Source of the DNA: Thermosphaera aggregans DSM 11486
GTDB taxonomy: Archaea; Thermoproteota; Thermoprotei_A; Sulfolobales; Desulfurococcaceae
NCBI RefSeq assembly: GCF_000092185.1
Contig: NC_014160.1
Location: forward strand, 806,001 to 870,000
Length of the DNA: 64,000 nucleotides
Direction: 5' to 3'
The notes under the pieces were generated by a model, which saw only the letters and a list, made by a program, of their open reading frames with translations, made no database searches and was not told the origin of the DNA. Below are positions 51,559-59,673 of the stretch, in pieces. Made by a program: the position numbers and the translations under genes. Numbering within the stretch: the stretch's first letter is position 1; each line of letters opens with the position of its first letter.

Positions 51559-52896
51559 CTATATTGGTTTAACAAAACCCCATTTCTCCAAAGCACGGGC
51601 AAGCTCCCTGTGGGATTCAGCATACTTGTCGAGAGGAATCCCTTTAACGATCGCGTCTAATGCTTGCCTAACAGCCATTGCGCCAGCCCTGGGACCATCC
51701 GGGTGCCCAACCACCCCGCCCCCCACCTGGAGCACTATATCGGGTCCTAGCGCATCAATCACGGGGGGAAGGTTCCCGGGGTGGAGTCCACCCGAGGATA
51801 CAGGCATTGCCGGCTTAATATGACGCATGTCCTGTGGCAGGTGGAATGGATCCTCGGGATCAGGTGTGAAACTCTGCTCTCTCAATATTTTCGCACACCT
51901 TATAACGTCTAGCCTTCCGCCCTCAAGCTTCCCAGCGCCTGCTGTTCCAACGTGGAGCTGGTCAACCCCTATCACCCTGTAAAGCTTTGCTAGCACGAAC
52001 ATTGATATTCCGTGGTAGGGGTTTCTCGTAAAGGATGCGTGCATTGCTCTGTGAGCGTGAACGGCGAGACCATACTCCTCTGCGAGATCCCTGATGTAGT
52101 TTAAAACTCCCCAACCGGACACTACTACGTCAACCATTACGTAGGGATTCCCGTAGTCAGCGACCAGCCTCAGCCTCTTCTCCATCTCCCTGACGTCAGC
52201 GGTTATGTTTGCAAACCAGGCCTTCCTCTCACCCGTCTCCTTCTCGACCTTGTCAATAACCTTCATTATAGCCTTGGCCCTTGCCTCGAAGCTACAATAC
52301 TTCGGGCTTGTCAGGTTTTCATCGTCCTTGATGTAATCCAGACCACCCATTAACAGCTCGGTGGCGAGTTTTTCAACCTCTTCGGGCGAGTAGCCAACCT
52401 TTGGCTTCGGAACAGTGCCCACGATCGGCCTGTCTTTAACCTTGAAGATCTCCCTTACCCCTTCAACACCCTTGGAGGGGCCTTTGAAATCTTTGAGAAA
52501 TCCTCCCGGCAGGTATATATCCTCAAGCCTTAATCCCTCCACCCGCCTCATTCCGAAAACATTTCCCGCAATGCTCGCCAACAATCCTGGAATATTCCCC
52601 TCCTCAAAGAGCTCGACCGGGTACGCTATCTTAACGATCCATGAACCATCCTTTAAGTCCAAGAACTCATAAGCCCTCCCGCTGAGCCTCCTAACCCTCT
52701 CCCTATCATACCAGTTGTAAACAGTTGTCCATGTACCCGTACTGCTTTCAGCAGCCACTCCCCCCGCGGCATCATCTATTGTGAAGCCCTGGGCTGGCTT
52801 AATCCTGAAGACAGCGATTACATGGTTGTCGGGGTCTGGTTTAAACGTTCTATCAATGTACTCATGATATGTTTCGAAATCGAACTTCTCAGGCAT
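51559..52896 (-). CDS. rbcL: Ribulose-1,5-bisphosphate carboxylase, archaeal form III
   Basis: 445 residues. Active-site landmarks: GGLDYIKDDENLTSPKY (carbamylated Lys190 with the Asp/Glu metal ligands), HAHRAMHASFTRNPYHGISM, loop 6 GTAGAGKLEGG and PVSSGGLHPGNLP. Sequence style and host indicate form III, which fixes CO2 onto RuBP formed from AMP-derived ribose 1,5-bisphosphate rather than in a Calvin cycle. ATG 52896 is chosen; TTG 52911 is nearer to the leaderless position relative to the TATA box at 52941-52947. No AMP phosphorylase gene is in the window. Confidence 0.95.
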   Translation of the reverse strand: MPEKFDFETYHEYIDRTFKPDPDNHVIAVFRIKPAQGFTIDDAAGGVAAESSTGTWTTVYNWYDRERVRRLSGRAYEFLDLKDGSWIVKIAYPVELFEEGNIPGLLASIAGNVFGMRRVEGLRLEDIYLPGGFLKDFKGPSKGVEGVREIFKVKDRPIVGTVPKPKVGYSPEEVEKLATELLMGGLDYIKDDENLTSPKYCSFEARAKAIMKVIDKVEKETGERKAWFANITADVREMEKRLRLVADYGNPYVMVDVVVSGWGVLNYIRDLAEEYGLAVHAHRAMHASFTRNPYHGISMFVLAKLYRVIGVDQLHVGTAGAGKLEGGRLDVIRCAKILREQSFTPDPEDPFHLPQDMRHIKPAMPVSSGGLHPGNLPPVIDALGPDIVLQVGGGVVGHPDGPRAGAMAVRQALDAIVKGIPLDKYAESHRELARALEKWGFVKPI

Positions 52897-52940
52897 GAGA
52901 ACGCGCCTCAAGTGTTTGAAAATATATTGTCTACAGGGAA

Positions 52941-52947
52941 TTATAAG
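52941..52947 (-). promoter_or_regulatory. TATA box of the RuBisCO gene
   Basis: Minus-strand CTTATAA lies about 30 bp upstream of TTG 52911 and 45 bp upstream of ATG 52896, giving a leaderless or very short 5' leader. Confidence 0.5.
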
Positions 52948-52978
52948 TATTATCGGGTTTTGACCCGGGGTGTTTTAA

Positions 52979-53446
52979 ATGATGGAGAAAGTTGTTGGAG
53001 GAATACCAGGGAGGTTTGAGTTTCTGGAGCACATGAGCGATGTTTATGTGAGAGCCTATGGGGGGAGCATTATTGAGTTGTTTGAGAATTCTGGGCTGGC
53101 ATTGTTTGAAGCTATGACGGATACTTCCAAAATCAACGGGAGTGTTGAAAGGCTTGTGGAGGCTGAGGGTTTTGACCTGGAGAGTCTTCTATACAAGTGG
53201 CTTGAGAACCTCCTAGTACTATACTATGCTGAGAGGGTAATGTGTAGCCAGGTAGAGATATGGGAGTTTAAAATCGAGAGGAAGGAGGTTGGAGAGGAAT
53301 ACAGGGTCAGGGGTGCTTGCAGAGGAGAGGTTTTCAACCCATCTATTCACGAGGCAAGGGTTGAGATTAAATCACCAACATACAGTTTAATGCGGATTCT
53401 CAAGGATGTTGATCAGTGGAGGGCTTACTTCGTGCTTGACATATAA
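52979..53446 (+). CDS. Archease
   Basis: 155 residues. GRFEFLEHMSDVYVRAYGGS with the conserved Asp, LFENSGLALFEAMTD and the C-terminal EIKSPTYSLMRILKD with WRAYFVLDI identify archease, the factor that activates the RtcB tRNA ligase and can act as a methyltransferase chaperone. Relevant here because the cbf5 intron needs ligation after endonuclease cutting, probably by RtcB. ATG 52979 or 52982. Its 3' end overlaps the convergent amzA by 22 bases. Confidence 0.9.
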   Translation: MMEKVVGGIPGRFEFLEHMSDVYVRAYGGSIIELFENSGLALFEAMTDTSKINGSVERLVEAEGFDLESLLYKWLENLLVLYYAERVMCSQVEIWEFKIERKEVGEEYRVRGACRGEVFNPSIHEARVEIKSPTYSLMRILKDVDQWRAYFVLDI

Positions 53447-53997
53447 GTTTTAAGCAGTGATTTGCACTGAGGGCAGAAGAATGCTGTTTTCTCGTCAACC
53501 TCTCTCACGCTATTGCTGAACCTCATAACACAGGCTCTATTTCCACAATGCTTAAGCCCCAATAAGTGGCCCAGCTCGTGCACAACTTCCTTCACAAGCC
53601 TCTCCAAATACTTGCCGGGGTCCGGCTCGTCCCCGTAGAACTCCGGTTTCAATCTTTTCGAGAAGACGACAGCGACTCCTTTAGAAGGGACTGCCTCGCC
53701 GAACACGAAGTTCAACCCGTACTCATAACCGTCTAAGTAGCCGATACCGATCACGAGGATTCTCCTACCAGTCTTGAAGACTGTGAAGTGCTTGTCAAGC
53801 TGCTCCACCAGGCACTGCGCCACGTACTGAGCCCTCTCCCAGTCGAAGCATTTGAGAGAAGGCTTGAATACCCCGGGCCAGGCATTGATCTCAAGGGTTA
53901 TGCCGGAGTCGGACAAGATGTTTGAAATTCTTGATGCTAAATCCTCCAGGTATTCTGACATCCCGTGGCTGGTCATGGAAACCAGTAGTAACTCCAT
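53425..53997 (-). CDS. amzA: Archaemetzincin metalloprotease
   Basis: 190 residues. The zinc-binding signature VHELGHLLGLKHCGNRACVM (HExxHxxGxxHCxxxxCxM) and the second Cys pair in FFCPQCKSLL are diagnostic of archaemetzincins. N-terminal MELLLVSMTSHGMSEY. The substrate is unknown; these are zinc-dependent aminopeptidase-like enzymes. ATG 53997. Confidence 0.92.
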   Translation of the reverse strand: MELLLVSMTSHGMSEYLEDLASRISNILSDSGITLEINAWPGVFKPSLKCFDWERAQYVAQCLVEQLDKHFTVFKTGRRILVIGIGYLDGYEYGLNFVFGEAVPSKGVAVVFSKRLKPEFYGDEPDPGKYLERLVKEVVHELGHLLGLKHCGNRACVMRFSNSVREVDEKTAFFCPQCKSLLKTYMSSTK

Positions 53998-54058
53998 AAG
54001 GGAACACCGTTCAGCCTATTTTTAAGAAAACATGGAGGGTTTAATAAAACAAAGCGAG

Positions 54059-54131
54059 TGCCGCCGCGGGGACTTGAACCCCGGGCATCCCGGTCTTCAG
54101 CCGGGCGCTCTCCCAGCTGAGCTACGGCGGC
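54059..54131 (-). tRNA. tRNA-Phe (GAA)
   Basis: Minus strand: acceptor GCCGCCG pairs with CGGCGGC, D-arm GCTCAGCTGGGAGAGC, anticodon stem CCCGG/CCGGG with loop CTGAAGA (anticodon GAA), T-arm GGGGTTCAAGTCCCC. The discriminator is A. No intron, no encoded CCA. Confidence 0.95.
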
Positions 54132-54187
54132 CTATTAAATCATTAAGGTTTCAGGGTTTATTAGTTTTATATTTCAGCTCCCGCATC

Positions 54188-54195
54188 TTATAAAT
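54188..54195 (+). promoter_or_regulatory. TATA box of the nucleotidyltransferase gene
   Basis: TTATAAAT lies about 22-26 bp before ATG 54214, placing transcription start at or next to the start codon (leaderless). Confidence 0.6.
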
Positions 54196-54213
54196 TATGC
54201 TTGGTGTGTTGCA

Positions 54214-54915
54214 ATGCTGGCAGCAATCCTGGCAGGTGGTTATGGTAAGAGGCTGAGACCATTCACTAATGACGTGCCAAAGCCCTTGGTTCAGGTCGGG
54301 GATAAGACGCTTGTCGAGTGGCAGATAGAATGGTTGAGGAAGCATGGTTTTAACGAGCTGGTTCTCTTGGTAGGGTATAAGAAGGAGAAGATGATCGAGC
54401 ATATTGGTAGCGGCATAAGATACGGGGTGAGGGTGACTTATGTTATCGAGGATGAGCCGTTGGGGACGGGAGGGGCTGTTAAAAATGCCGAACACATCTT
54501 GAGCAAGACTGATATCTTCCTCGTAGTCAACGGGGATATACTTACAGATCTCGATCCCAAACTACTTATCGAGAAGCTTGAATCGACCCGCGGATTACTG
54601 GGCGTGATAGCTTCGATACCGCTTCCAAGCCCCTACGGTGTCTTAGAGATGAATGGTGACATGGTCACAGGCTTCGTGGAGAAACCCTTGCTGAGGGATT
54701 ACTGGATTAACGCTGGAGTATATGCTTTGAAACCCGAGGCGTTAAGGTATTTCCCGGATAAAGGCGATCTCGAAAAAACAGCCTTCCCCGCAATGGCGAA
54801 AGATGGGGTTCTAGGAGCAGTGAGATTTACCGAAGTGTTCTGGAAAGCGATCGACACTTTCAAGGAGCTGGAGGAAGCGTCGAAAACGCTTATGGAACGC
54901 TATAGGAGTGGTTAG
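54214..54915 (+). CDS. Sugar-phosphate nucleotidyltransferase
   Basis: 233 residues. LAAILAGGYGKRLRPFTNDV (G-rich nucleotide site), KPLVQVGDKTLVEWQIEWLR, DEPLGTGGAVKNAE and VNGDILTDLD (metal-binding GD) define the NTP-transferase family (glucose-1-phosphate thymidylyl-/uridylyl- or mannose-1-phosphate guanylyltransferase). It lacks a C-terminal left-handed beta-helix. It makes an activated sugar for glycans or N-glycosylation; the sugar cannot be told from the sequence. Leaderless ATG 54214. Confidence 0.88.
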   Translation: MLAAILAGGYGKRLRPFTNDVPKPLVQVGDKTLVEWQIEWLRKHGFNELVLLVGYKKEKMIEHIGSGIRYGVRVTYVIEDEPLGTGGAVKNAEHILSKTDIFLVVNGDILTDLDPKLLIEKLESTRGLLGVIASIPLPSPYGVLEMNGDMVTGFVEKPLLRDYWINAGVYALKPEALRYFPDKGDLEKTAFPAMAKDGVLGAVRFTEVFWKAIDTFKELEEASKTLMERYRSG

Positions 54916-55061
54916 GGATCAGGATTTCCGGCTCTCATCACAGCTAACTGCTCAAGAGACCCTCTTGTCATCACTATTTTTAATACTAGGAGTAGCCAGT
55001 CTTATATAAGCCAGCATCGGGAAGTTTTAAAAACAACAACAAGGAATACACATATTAATGA

Positions 55062-55137
55062 GCGGCGGTCGTCTAGCCTGGACTAGGACGCCGGCCCTCC
55101 AAGCCGGAGATCCCGGGTTCAAATCCCGGCCGCCGCA
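55062..55137 (+). tRNA. tRNA-Gly (TCC)
   Basis: Acceptor GCGGCGG pairs with CCGCCGC; anticodon stem CCGGC/GCCGG with loop CCTCCAA gives anticodon TCC. T-arm CCGGGTTCAAATCCCGG, discriminator A. No intron. CTTATATAAG near 55002 and TTTTAAAAA near 55026 are promoter candidates. Confidence 0.94.
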
Positions 55138-55314
55138 TTTAATCCTCATTAATCTTCAATGGTTCATGTTTCAATGTTTTTATCATGGGAGGTATGCAAC
55201 ATCATTGTTCACAGGTAGGGTAGGCGGATTCTACGAGATGGTAAGAGCCTTGACAGGCTTTTAACTTAAGGAATCAATCTGTTTTTAAGACCAGTGCTAG
55301 CGGATCATTCGCTT

Positions 55315-55632
55315 TTACCCAGGGGTTAAATGAAATCTATTTCTGAATCTCTCATCTACTATGAGTACCTCTTCAAACCCTGCTTCCTTAAGCCTCTCCC
55401 TCATCCTGCTGATTATAGTGTTCCACAATGTGTTGTTTATGAATTTACAGAACAAGCAGCTTGGCTGGGAACCCGTGAAGTCCACGTAGACAGTTATTTT
55501 TCTTCCATCGTTTGAAATCCTGAAACCTGTGACCAACCCGCTGCTTACTACATCTACGTCGAAACCTGGGACTTCGATGCTTGATAACACCTTCTCAGCT
55601 AGCCCTGCTTTTTCATCCATAAATATGAACAC
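55315..55632 (-). CDS. Conserved-looking small protein, unknown
   Basis: 105 residues, alpha/beta. VTGFRISNDGRKITVYVDFT, then a CLFC pair (SQPSCLFCKFINNTLWNTII) and RMRERLKEAGFEEVLIVDER. Size and strand order recall the small MIP18/DUF59-like iron-sulfur assembly fold, but the family motif is not clear and I do not assign it. ATG 55632 or ATG 55620. Alone on its strand between tRNA-Gly and the KaiC genes. Confidence 0.55.
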   Translation of the reverse strand: MFIFMDEKAGLAEKVLSSIEVPGFDVDVVSSGLVTGFRISNDGRKITVYVDFTGSQPSCLFCKFINNTLWNTIISRMRERLKEAGFEEVLIVDERFRNRFHLTPG

Positions 55633-55813
55633 CCGTCCCGCTTGATATTCAGAGATTAGGGTTTTAAAGTATTAATCACGACTTTTAAAAGAAGATAAGC
55701 GAGATCATTTTTTCAAAATTTCTTCTCAACAAGATACTTGTAATCAAAAGTGGTCGAACAGCGCATCTAGAATAATGCTGGCTTCAAAAAGGATTGTTGG
55801 ATGATGGCTTCCC

Positions 55814-56173
55814 CTAACTCTCAAGGGCTTTGCGTATTATGCGGTAGAGTTCTCTAGGGTTTTCAAAGAATAGTTTTATAAGCTTCTCCATAGGTTCGTC
55901 GATGAAAATGTTAAGCTTTACGGGATAAATGAACATTCTCGCGATCATTTCAGCGGATGATGAAGACCCATATACGTTGGAGATGATGTCTCTGAAAGTC
56001 CATGGCTCCTCTAGGAAGAGTTCTGCACAGTCTTTGCCGGCTGTTCTGCGGCAATAGATATTCAGCGTGTGGATCAATCCCGGTGCAACGCTTCTAACAT
56101 AGGCTTCAATATTATTCACTAAAACGTCTTTAACGCTCCCGCTCACTTCCCTCACCCAGCCTCTGTTTTGCAA
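55814..56173 (-). CDS. Small protein coupled to the KaiC-like ATPase
   Basis: Up to 119 residues, mostly helical (VKDVLVNNIEAYVRSVAPGL; DEPMEKLIKLFFENPRELYR) with a GKDCAELFLEEPWTFRDIIS middle. ATG 56173 overlaps the end of the KaiC-like gene by 44 bases; GTG 56155 or the GTG near 56140 behind GGGTGAGG would reduce the overlap. Function unknown; the overlap suggests it works with the ATPase. Confidence 0.6.
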   Translation of the reverse strand: MQNRGWVREVSGSVKDVLVNNIEAYVRSVAPGLIHTLNIYCRRTAGKDCAELFLEEPWTFRDIISNVYGSSSSAEMIARMFIYPVKLNIFIDEPMEKLIKLFFENPRELYRIIRKALES

Positions 56174-57566
56174 GCTTGGCTAAATCCCGCGAATATGAGG
56201 CCAGTTTGCCCATATCCTCGCTCTTGAAACCTATCACTTGTGGATGGAAACCCTGCCTCCAGACTAGGAATTCAGGATGTAGCTCCCCGTTACCCTCACG
56301 TTTAAAGTATACTCGAACCACCAGGTCTGAAACAGCTTCAAGGGTCTTATTCCAGTAAGGATCTATCCTTGCAAAGTAGTTTACGACTATCTTGCCTTTG
56401 TTTTTAAGCCAAACCATAAGGTTTCTATGGTTTATCCAGAAATCGCTGAAACCCTTGTAAGTAGCGGCGAGAACCTCTCCTCCGTGAAACACGACTATTT
56501 CAGGGTTGACACTCTCGATCAAATCAGCCAGTAGCATCATTAGGTGTGATGGAGAATATGCAGAAGGGTTGAAAGAAGCTATATGCAGATATTTCTTTAA
56601 GACTTCCCTGGCAAGCTCTGCCTCGAAGTTAAGGTAATTCTGCATAATTCCTGTTAACAACTCCTCAATAACGTCCGGTGAGTATAGGAATGTTACGAAT
56701 AATATTTTTGAATCATTCGTTATCGCTAAATCTACTAGGGGTAGCAGTGTTAACGGCGTTCTACCCCATGAAGGATAACTTACAAGCAGTGTATTCCCCG
56801 TTTTCAACGAGCCTCCTAACACTTCTAGAAACTCTTTAATAGTCGTGGATAGTTTCTTGACCGGGCCGGGGCAGATTTCTCCAGGCTTAGGGGGCTTAAA
56901 AACCCTTATTCCCTTCCCCTCTATGATTACGAACGGTATTTCAACGGTCTGGAGAGGGAGGCCGCGGATTTTCCTCAACTCCATGATACGAGAGAGCATC
57001 CCGCGTTCAACCCTATGCTTCAAATATATCACGGCGTCAGCGACGAAATCTATAGGACGAGTTTCAACATTTTCACCTCTTGCTTCAACCTCAGCTAACA
57101 CTACTAGTAGTCCTATAATCGAGCTCGTTAACTGGTAAAAAAAGTTTAGCAGTATAGCCCTATGCTCTTCCCTTTTCTCCGTTAGTTCTAAAACAGGGTT
57201 TACCGAGTCTAAAACAACCACGTCAAAGTCTTCCCTCTCCACTAAGCTGGCGAATTCTTTTAGAAAACTCTCAATGGATACAACCGGTAGTTTCACGAAC
57301 TTGAAAAATCCTTTCTCCTCGGCGCTCTGAAAATCCACCCCGATCTTAGACATGTTCTTGTAAAGCTTTCCCTTATCCTCGTAGAATGTCACGTAGAGGC
57401 ACTTTTTACCGAGTCTCGTGTTAGCGTAACATATCTGTGAAGCCAGGGAGGTTTTTCCAGAGCCAGGGTGTCCTGCTATAAGTAGCATGCTATTCGGAAG
57501 AATAGGACCGATTAAATCATCAAGCTCTGGTGAACCAGTAGTATACTCGGCCTCCTTGTTCAGCAT
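56130..57566 (-). CDS. KaiC-like RecA-superfamily ATPase with a degenerate second domain
   Basis: 478 residues. Domain 1 has PNSMLLIAGHPGSGKTSLAS (Walker A), acidic DFQSAEEKGFFKF and Walker B FDVVVLDSVNPVLEL. Domain 2 (from about residue 255) keeps the fold pattern (GGSLKTGNTLLVSYPSWGRT; NDSKILFVTF; NPEIVVFHGGE), but the P-loop Lys is replaced by Arg and the Gly spacing is altered, so it probably no longer hydrolyses ATP. Archaeal KaiC-like proteins act in signalling, for instance at archaella. ATG 57566. Confidence 0.78.
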   Translation of the reverse strand: MLNKEAEYTTGSPELDDLIGPILPNSMLLIAGHPGSGKTSLASQICYANTRLGKKCLYVTFYEDKGKLYKNMSKIGVDFQSAEEKGFFKFVKLPVVSIESFLKEFASLVEREDFDVVVLDSVNPVLELTEKREEHRAILLNFFYQLTSSIIGLLVVLAEVEARGENVETRPIDFVADAVIYLKHRVERGMLSRIMELRKIRGLPLQTVEIPFVIIEGKGIRVFKPPKPGEICPGPVKKLSTTIKEFLEVLGGSLKTGNTLLVSYPSWGRTPLTLLPLVDLAITNDSKILFVTFLYSPDVIEELLTGIMQNYLNFEAELAREVLKKYLHIASFNPSAYSPSHLMMLLADLIESVNPEIVVFHGGEVLAATYKGFSDFWINHRNLMVWLKNKGKIVVNYFARIDPYWNKTLEAVSDLVVRVYFKREGNGELHPEFLVWRQGFHPQVIGFKSEDMGKLASYSRDLAKLAKQRLGEGSERER

Positions 57567-57737
57567 TCAGGACCGCCACCCTATTTTAAAATATTTCTCG
57601 GATCTCAGTTAAAAGGTATCAGACAATTTCCTGAACGCTAAACCCCCGCAGTCCATTACACGGGCCTATGTTGATCAGTACTCGTCACGAAGTGAAAGCC
57701 TCACTGCGACGGCAGTTCCCCATACTTTTCTACAAGG

Positions 57738-58169
57738 TTAACCGGTATTTGCCTCCCTGGAGGAGAATACGTTTAGGATTGTTGTGAAAACCTTCTCTGT
57801 AAGGCTCGTCAGCGAGTACAATTTAAATTTCCCCTCGCGTTTATACTGGACTAGCCCAGCCTTAAGTAGTGTTTTAAGGTGGTGTGAAACCAGGGTTTGA
57901 TCAAGGCCTAGCACATGAGATATAATGCACACTGGCAGAGACCCGTTCAGGTATAGTAGCGAGAGGATTTTAAGCCTCGTAGGGTCTGAGAAATGTTTGA
58001 AAATGTGATTTAACTCACTAAGCCCCTCTCCAGGTATTTTAATCTCTAAACTAGGGTTTAGCGGTATTGCCTCGCTAATCCTGCACGCTCCCCTATCCTT
58101 TAACTCTTTAAGGATTTCGGAAACCTTCAACGATCTAGCTATCAAATCCTTAATCCCTTGGTAATCCAA
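57738..58169 (-). CDS. ArsR-family winged-helix repressor
   Basis: 143 residues. The ArsR core FKHFSDPTRLKILSLLYLNG, then LPVCIISHVLGLDQTLVSHH (recognition helix) and LLKAGLVQYKREGKFKLYSL. A Cys at the position used by metal/thiol-sensing ArsR proteins (PVCIIS) is present, plus Cys29. An N-terminal 50-residue extension precedes the domain. It is the last gene of the minus-strand iron-sulfur operon and likely represses it through the palindrome at 58776-58789. Confidence 0.82.
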   Translation of the reverse strand: MDYQGIKDLIARSLKVSEILKELKDRGACRISEAIPLNPSLEIKIPGEGLSELNHIFKHFSDPTRLKILSLLYLNGSLPVCIISHVLGLDQTLVSHHLKTLLKAGLVQYKREGKFKLYSLTSLTEKVFTTILNVFSSREANTG

Positions 58170-58205
58170 TATTTCAGACTGTCTTAAAAAGAAATGCCTG
58201 GTGAA

Positions 58206-58424
58206 TCACTCTGCAATATCTCCATTGTAACGTATTGCTCCCGTGGGACAGACCTTCTGGCAACCTCCGCACATTTCTACACAGTTATCTGGGTTCACCA
58301 CTAACGGCTTTCCATCTTCTCGAAGACCGTAAACGCCGTGTGGGCAGAAATTGAAGCATGTGAGGCAGCCAGTACACTTCTCGTAGTCTATGACTGGGTA
58401 CCAGTTCCTCGCCACCATCCCCAC
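58206..58424 (-). CDS. Two-cluster ferredoxin
   Basis: 72 residues. CTGCLTCFNFCPHGVYGL is the first CxxCxxCxxxCP set and CVEMCGGCQKVCPTGAIRYN the second, with a slightly altered spacing (C-x3-C-x2-C-x3-CP). It would carry two [4Fe-4S] clusters and shuttle electrons to the adjacent HdrA-like protein. It lies five bases after that gene, on the minus strand. Confidence 0.88.
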   Translation of the reverse strand: MGMVARNWYPVIDYEKCTGCLTCFNFCPHGVYGLREDGKPLVVNPDNCVEMCGGCQKVCPTGAIRYNGDIAE

Positions 58425-58429
58425 CCGGT

Positions 58430-58774
58430 TTAAAGCGCGTTTTCAATTGCTTTAATAGCCTCTTCCGTCGACATGTTCCTTATTTCAACACCAACGAATT
58501 TTGACTCGTTGAACCCGAGTTCCTTAAACACCCAGCCGAACATTTTCTTCTGCATGACGGGGTCGCAACCGGCTACTATAACTTTGTCAATGTCTTCATT
58601 CTTGCTTAGCAAGACTTTCCAGAAGTTATCACCGTCTGTCGCACACAGCTGTGGGTGAATAACTGCGAAGTCGATCTTCTTATTCCGCCTAAAATGGTTG
58701 ACCACTTCGAACGGGTCCATTTTCTGGAAGGAAGGACATGTTCCCTGGCAGACACACATTATCAAGTCCTTCAT
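58430..58774 (-). CDS. HdrA N-terminal-domain-like small protein
   Basis: 114 residues. IMCVCQGTCPSFQ at the start and VIVAGCDPVMQKKMFGWVFK match the N-terminal domain of heterodisulfide reductase subunit A (VCxCGxN ... VVAxCSPRxHExTF), without the FAD part. Probably an electron-transfer or sulfur-handling protein with the ferredoxin that follows. ATG 58774 is chosen because the TATA box at 58802-58814 puts the transcript start near 58783; GTG 58783 is also in frame. Confidence 0.65.
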   Translation of the reverse strand: MKDLIMCVCQGTCPSFQKMDPFEVVNHFRRNKKIDFAVIHPQLCATDGDNFWKVLLSKNEDIDKVIVAGCDPVMQKKMFGWVFKELGFNESKFVGVEIRNMSTEEAIKAIENAL

Positions 58775-58775
58775 A

Positions 58776-58789
58776 TGAATCACGATTCA
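58776..58789 (-). promoter_or_regulatory. Palindromic operator at the iron-sulfur operon start
   Basis: TGAATCACGATTCA is a perfect 6-2-6 inverted repeat between the TATA box (minus-strand TTTTATACTTAAA, 58802-58814) and ATG 58774. It overlaps the expected transcription start, where an ArsR repressor would block initiation. Confidence 0.6.
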
Positions 58790-58876
58790 CTTGTATATCG
58801 ATTTAAGTATAAAAGCCTTGCGCTCTCCAAATGTTTTAACCTGGGTAGGGTAATAATTGCTTAAACAGGGATTGAT

Positions 58877-59623
58877 TTGAAAATACTTGTCTTATCCGAT
58901 ATCCACGGAAACCTGGACGCGTTGAAAACAATTCTCGAGCACGCTCCAAGCTGGGATGAGCTGTGGGTTCTAGGAGACCTCGTAGACTATGGGCCCGAAC
59001 CAGGTGAGGTAATAGATTTTGTCAAATCCCTCGGTCCCAGGCATCTTCTCCGCGGAAACCACGACCACGCCGTTGCCTACGGGGTTGACTGCGGGTGCGG
59101 CGAGAAAACCCACGACCTCAGCGTTTACACGAGGATTAAAATCTCGGTTAAAATGATTAGTAGAGGGCAGGTTGAATGGCTTAGGATCCTAAGCCCTGTT
59201 GAAAGAGTCGCCGATAAAGGATTGGAGGCTGTTCTAGTCCATGGGAGCCCTCGAAACCCGCTCTACGATTACATGCTTCCCACGCTCCCCCCTGAGGATT
59301 TAAGGAGAATGCTCACCCCGCCTCCTCTTTCAACATATGGGTTTAAGGGGATGGTCACAGGGCTAGTGGTTTCAGGGCATACCCACATACCTATGGATGT
59401 GAGAGTCGGCGACACGAGAATAGTTAACCCCGGTAGCGTTGGACAGCCAAGGGACGGCGATCCGAGGGCCTCCTGCGGCCTACTCGATAGCGAGACCATG
59501 GAGTTCAGGATCATCAGGGTTAAGTATGATGTTGAAAAGACTCTCTCCAAGCTTAAAGCATTGATAACTGATCAAGCAATCTACCAGAGGCTTGCATCCA
59601 TATTGTTAACAGGCAGGGTTTAG
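58877..59623 (+). CDS. Metallophosphoesterase (YfcE/calcineurin-like)
   Basis: 248 residues. ILVLSDIHGNLDALKTILEH (DxH), LWVLGDLVDYGPEP (GD), LLRGNHDHAV (GNHD), VLVHGSPRNPL (H) and VVSGHTHIPM (GHTH) are the five motifs of the two-metal phosphoesterase family. An inserted CGCGEKTH segment is odd. TTG 58877 is preceded by TTAAACAGGGATTGA. Substrate unknown; family members hydrolyse phosphodiesters, nucleotides or phosphoproteins. Confidence 0.87.
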   Translation: MKILVLSDIHGNLDALKTILEHAPSWDELWVLGDLVDYGPEPGEVIDFVKSLGPRHLLRGNHDHAVAYGVDCGCGEKTHDLSVYTRIKISVKMISRGQVEWLRILSPVERVADKGLEAVLVHGSPRNPLYDYMLPTLPPEDLRRMLTPPPLSTYGFKGMVTGLVVSGHTHIPMDVRVGDTRIVNPGSVGQPRDGDPRASCGLLDSETMEFRIIRVKYDVEKTLSKLKALITDQAIYQRLASILLTGRV

Positions 59624-59673
59624 ATTCAATGATTAATTATGGTTTAAACACTAATTGATTTAAAGGTAAAGGA

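Noticed and set aside
55058-55264. Open frame of 68 codons
   Set aside because: It covers the tRNA-Gly gene and has no protein features.
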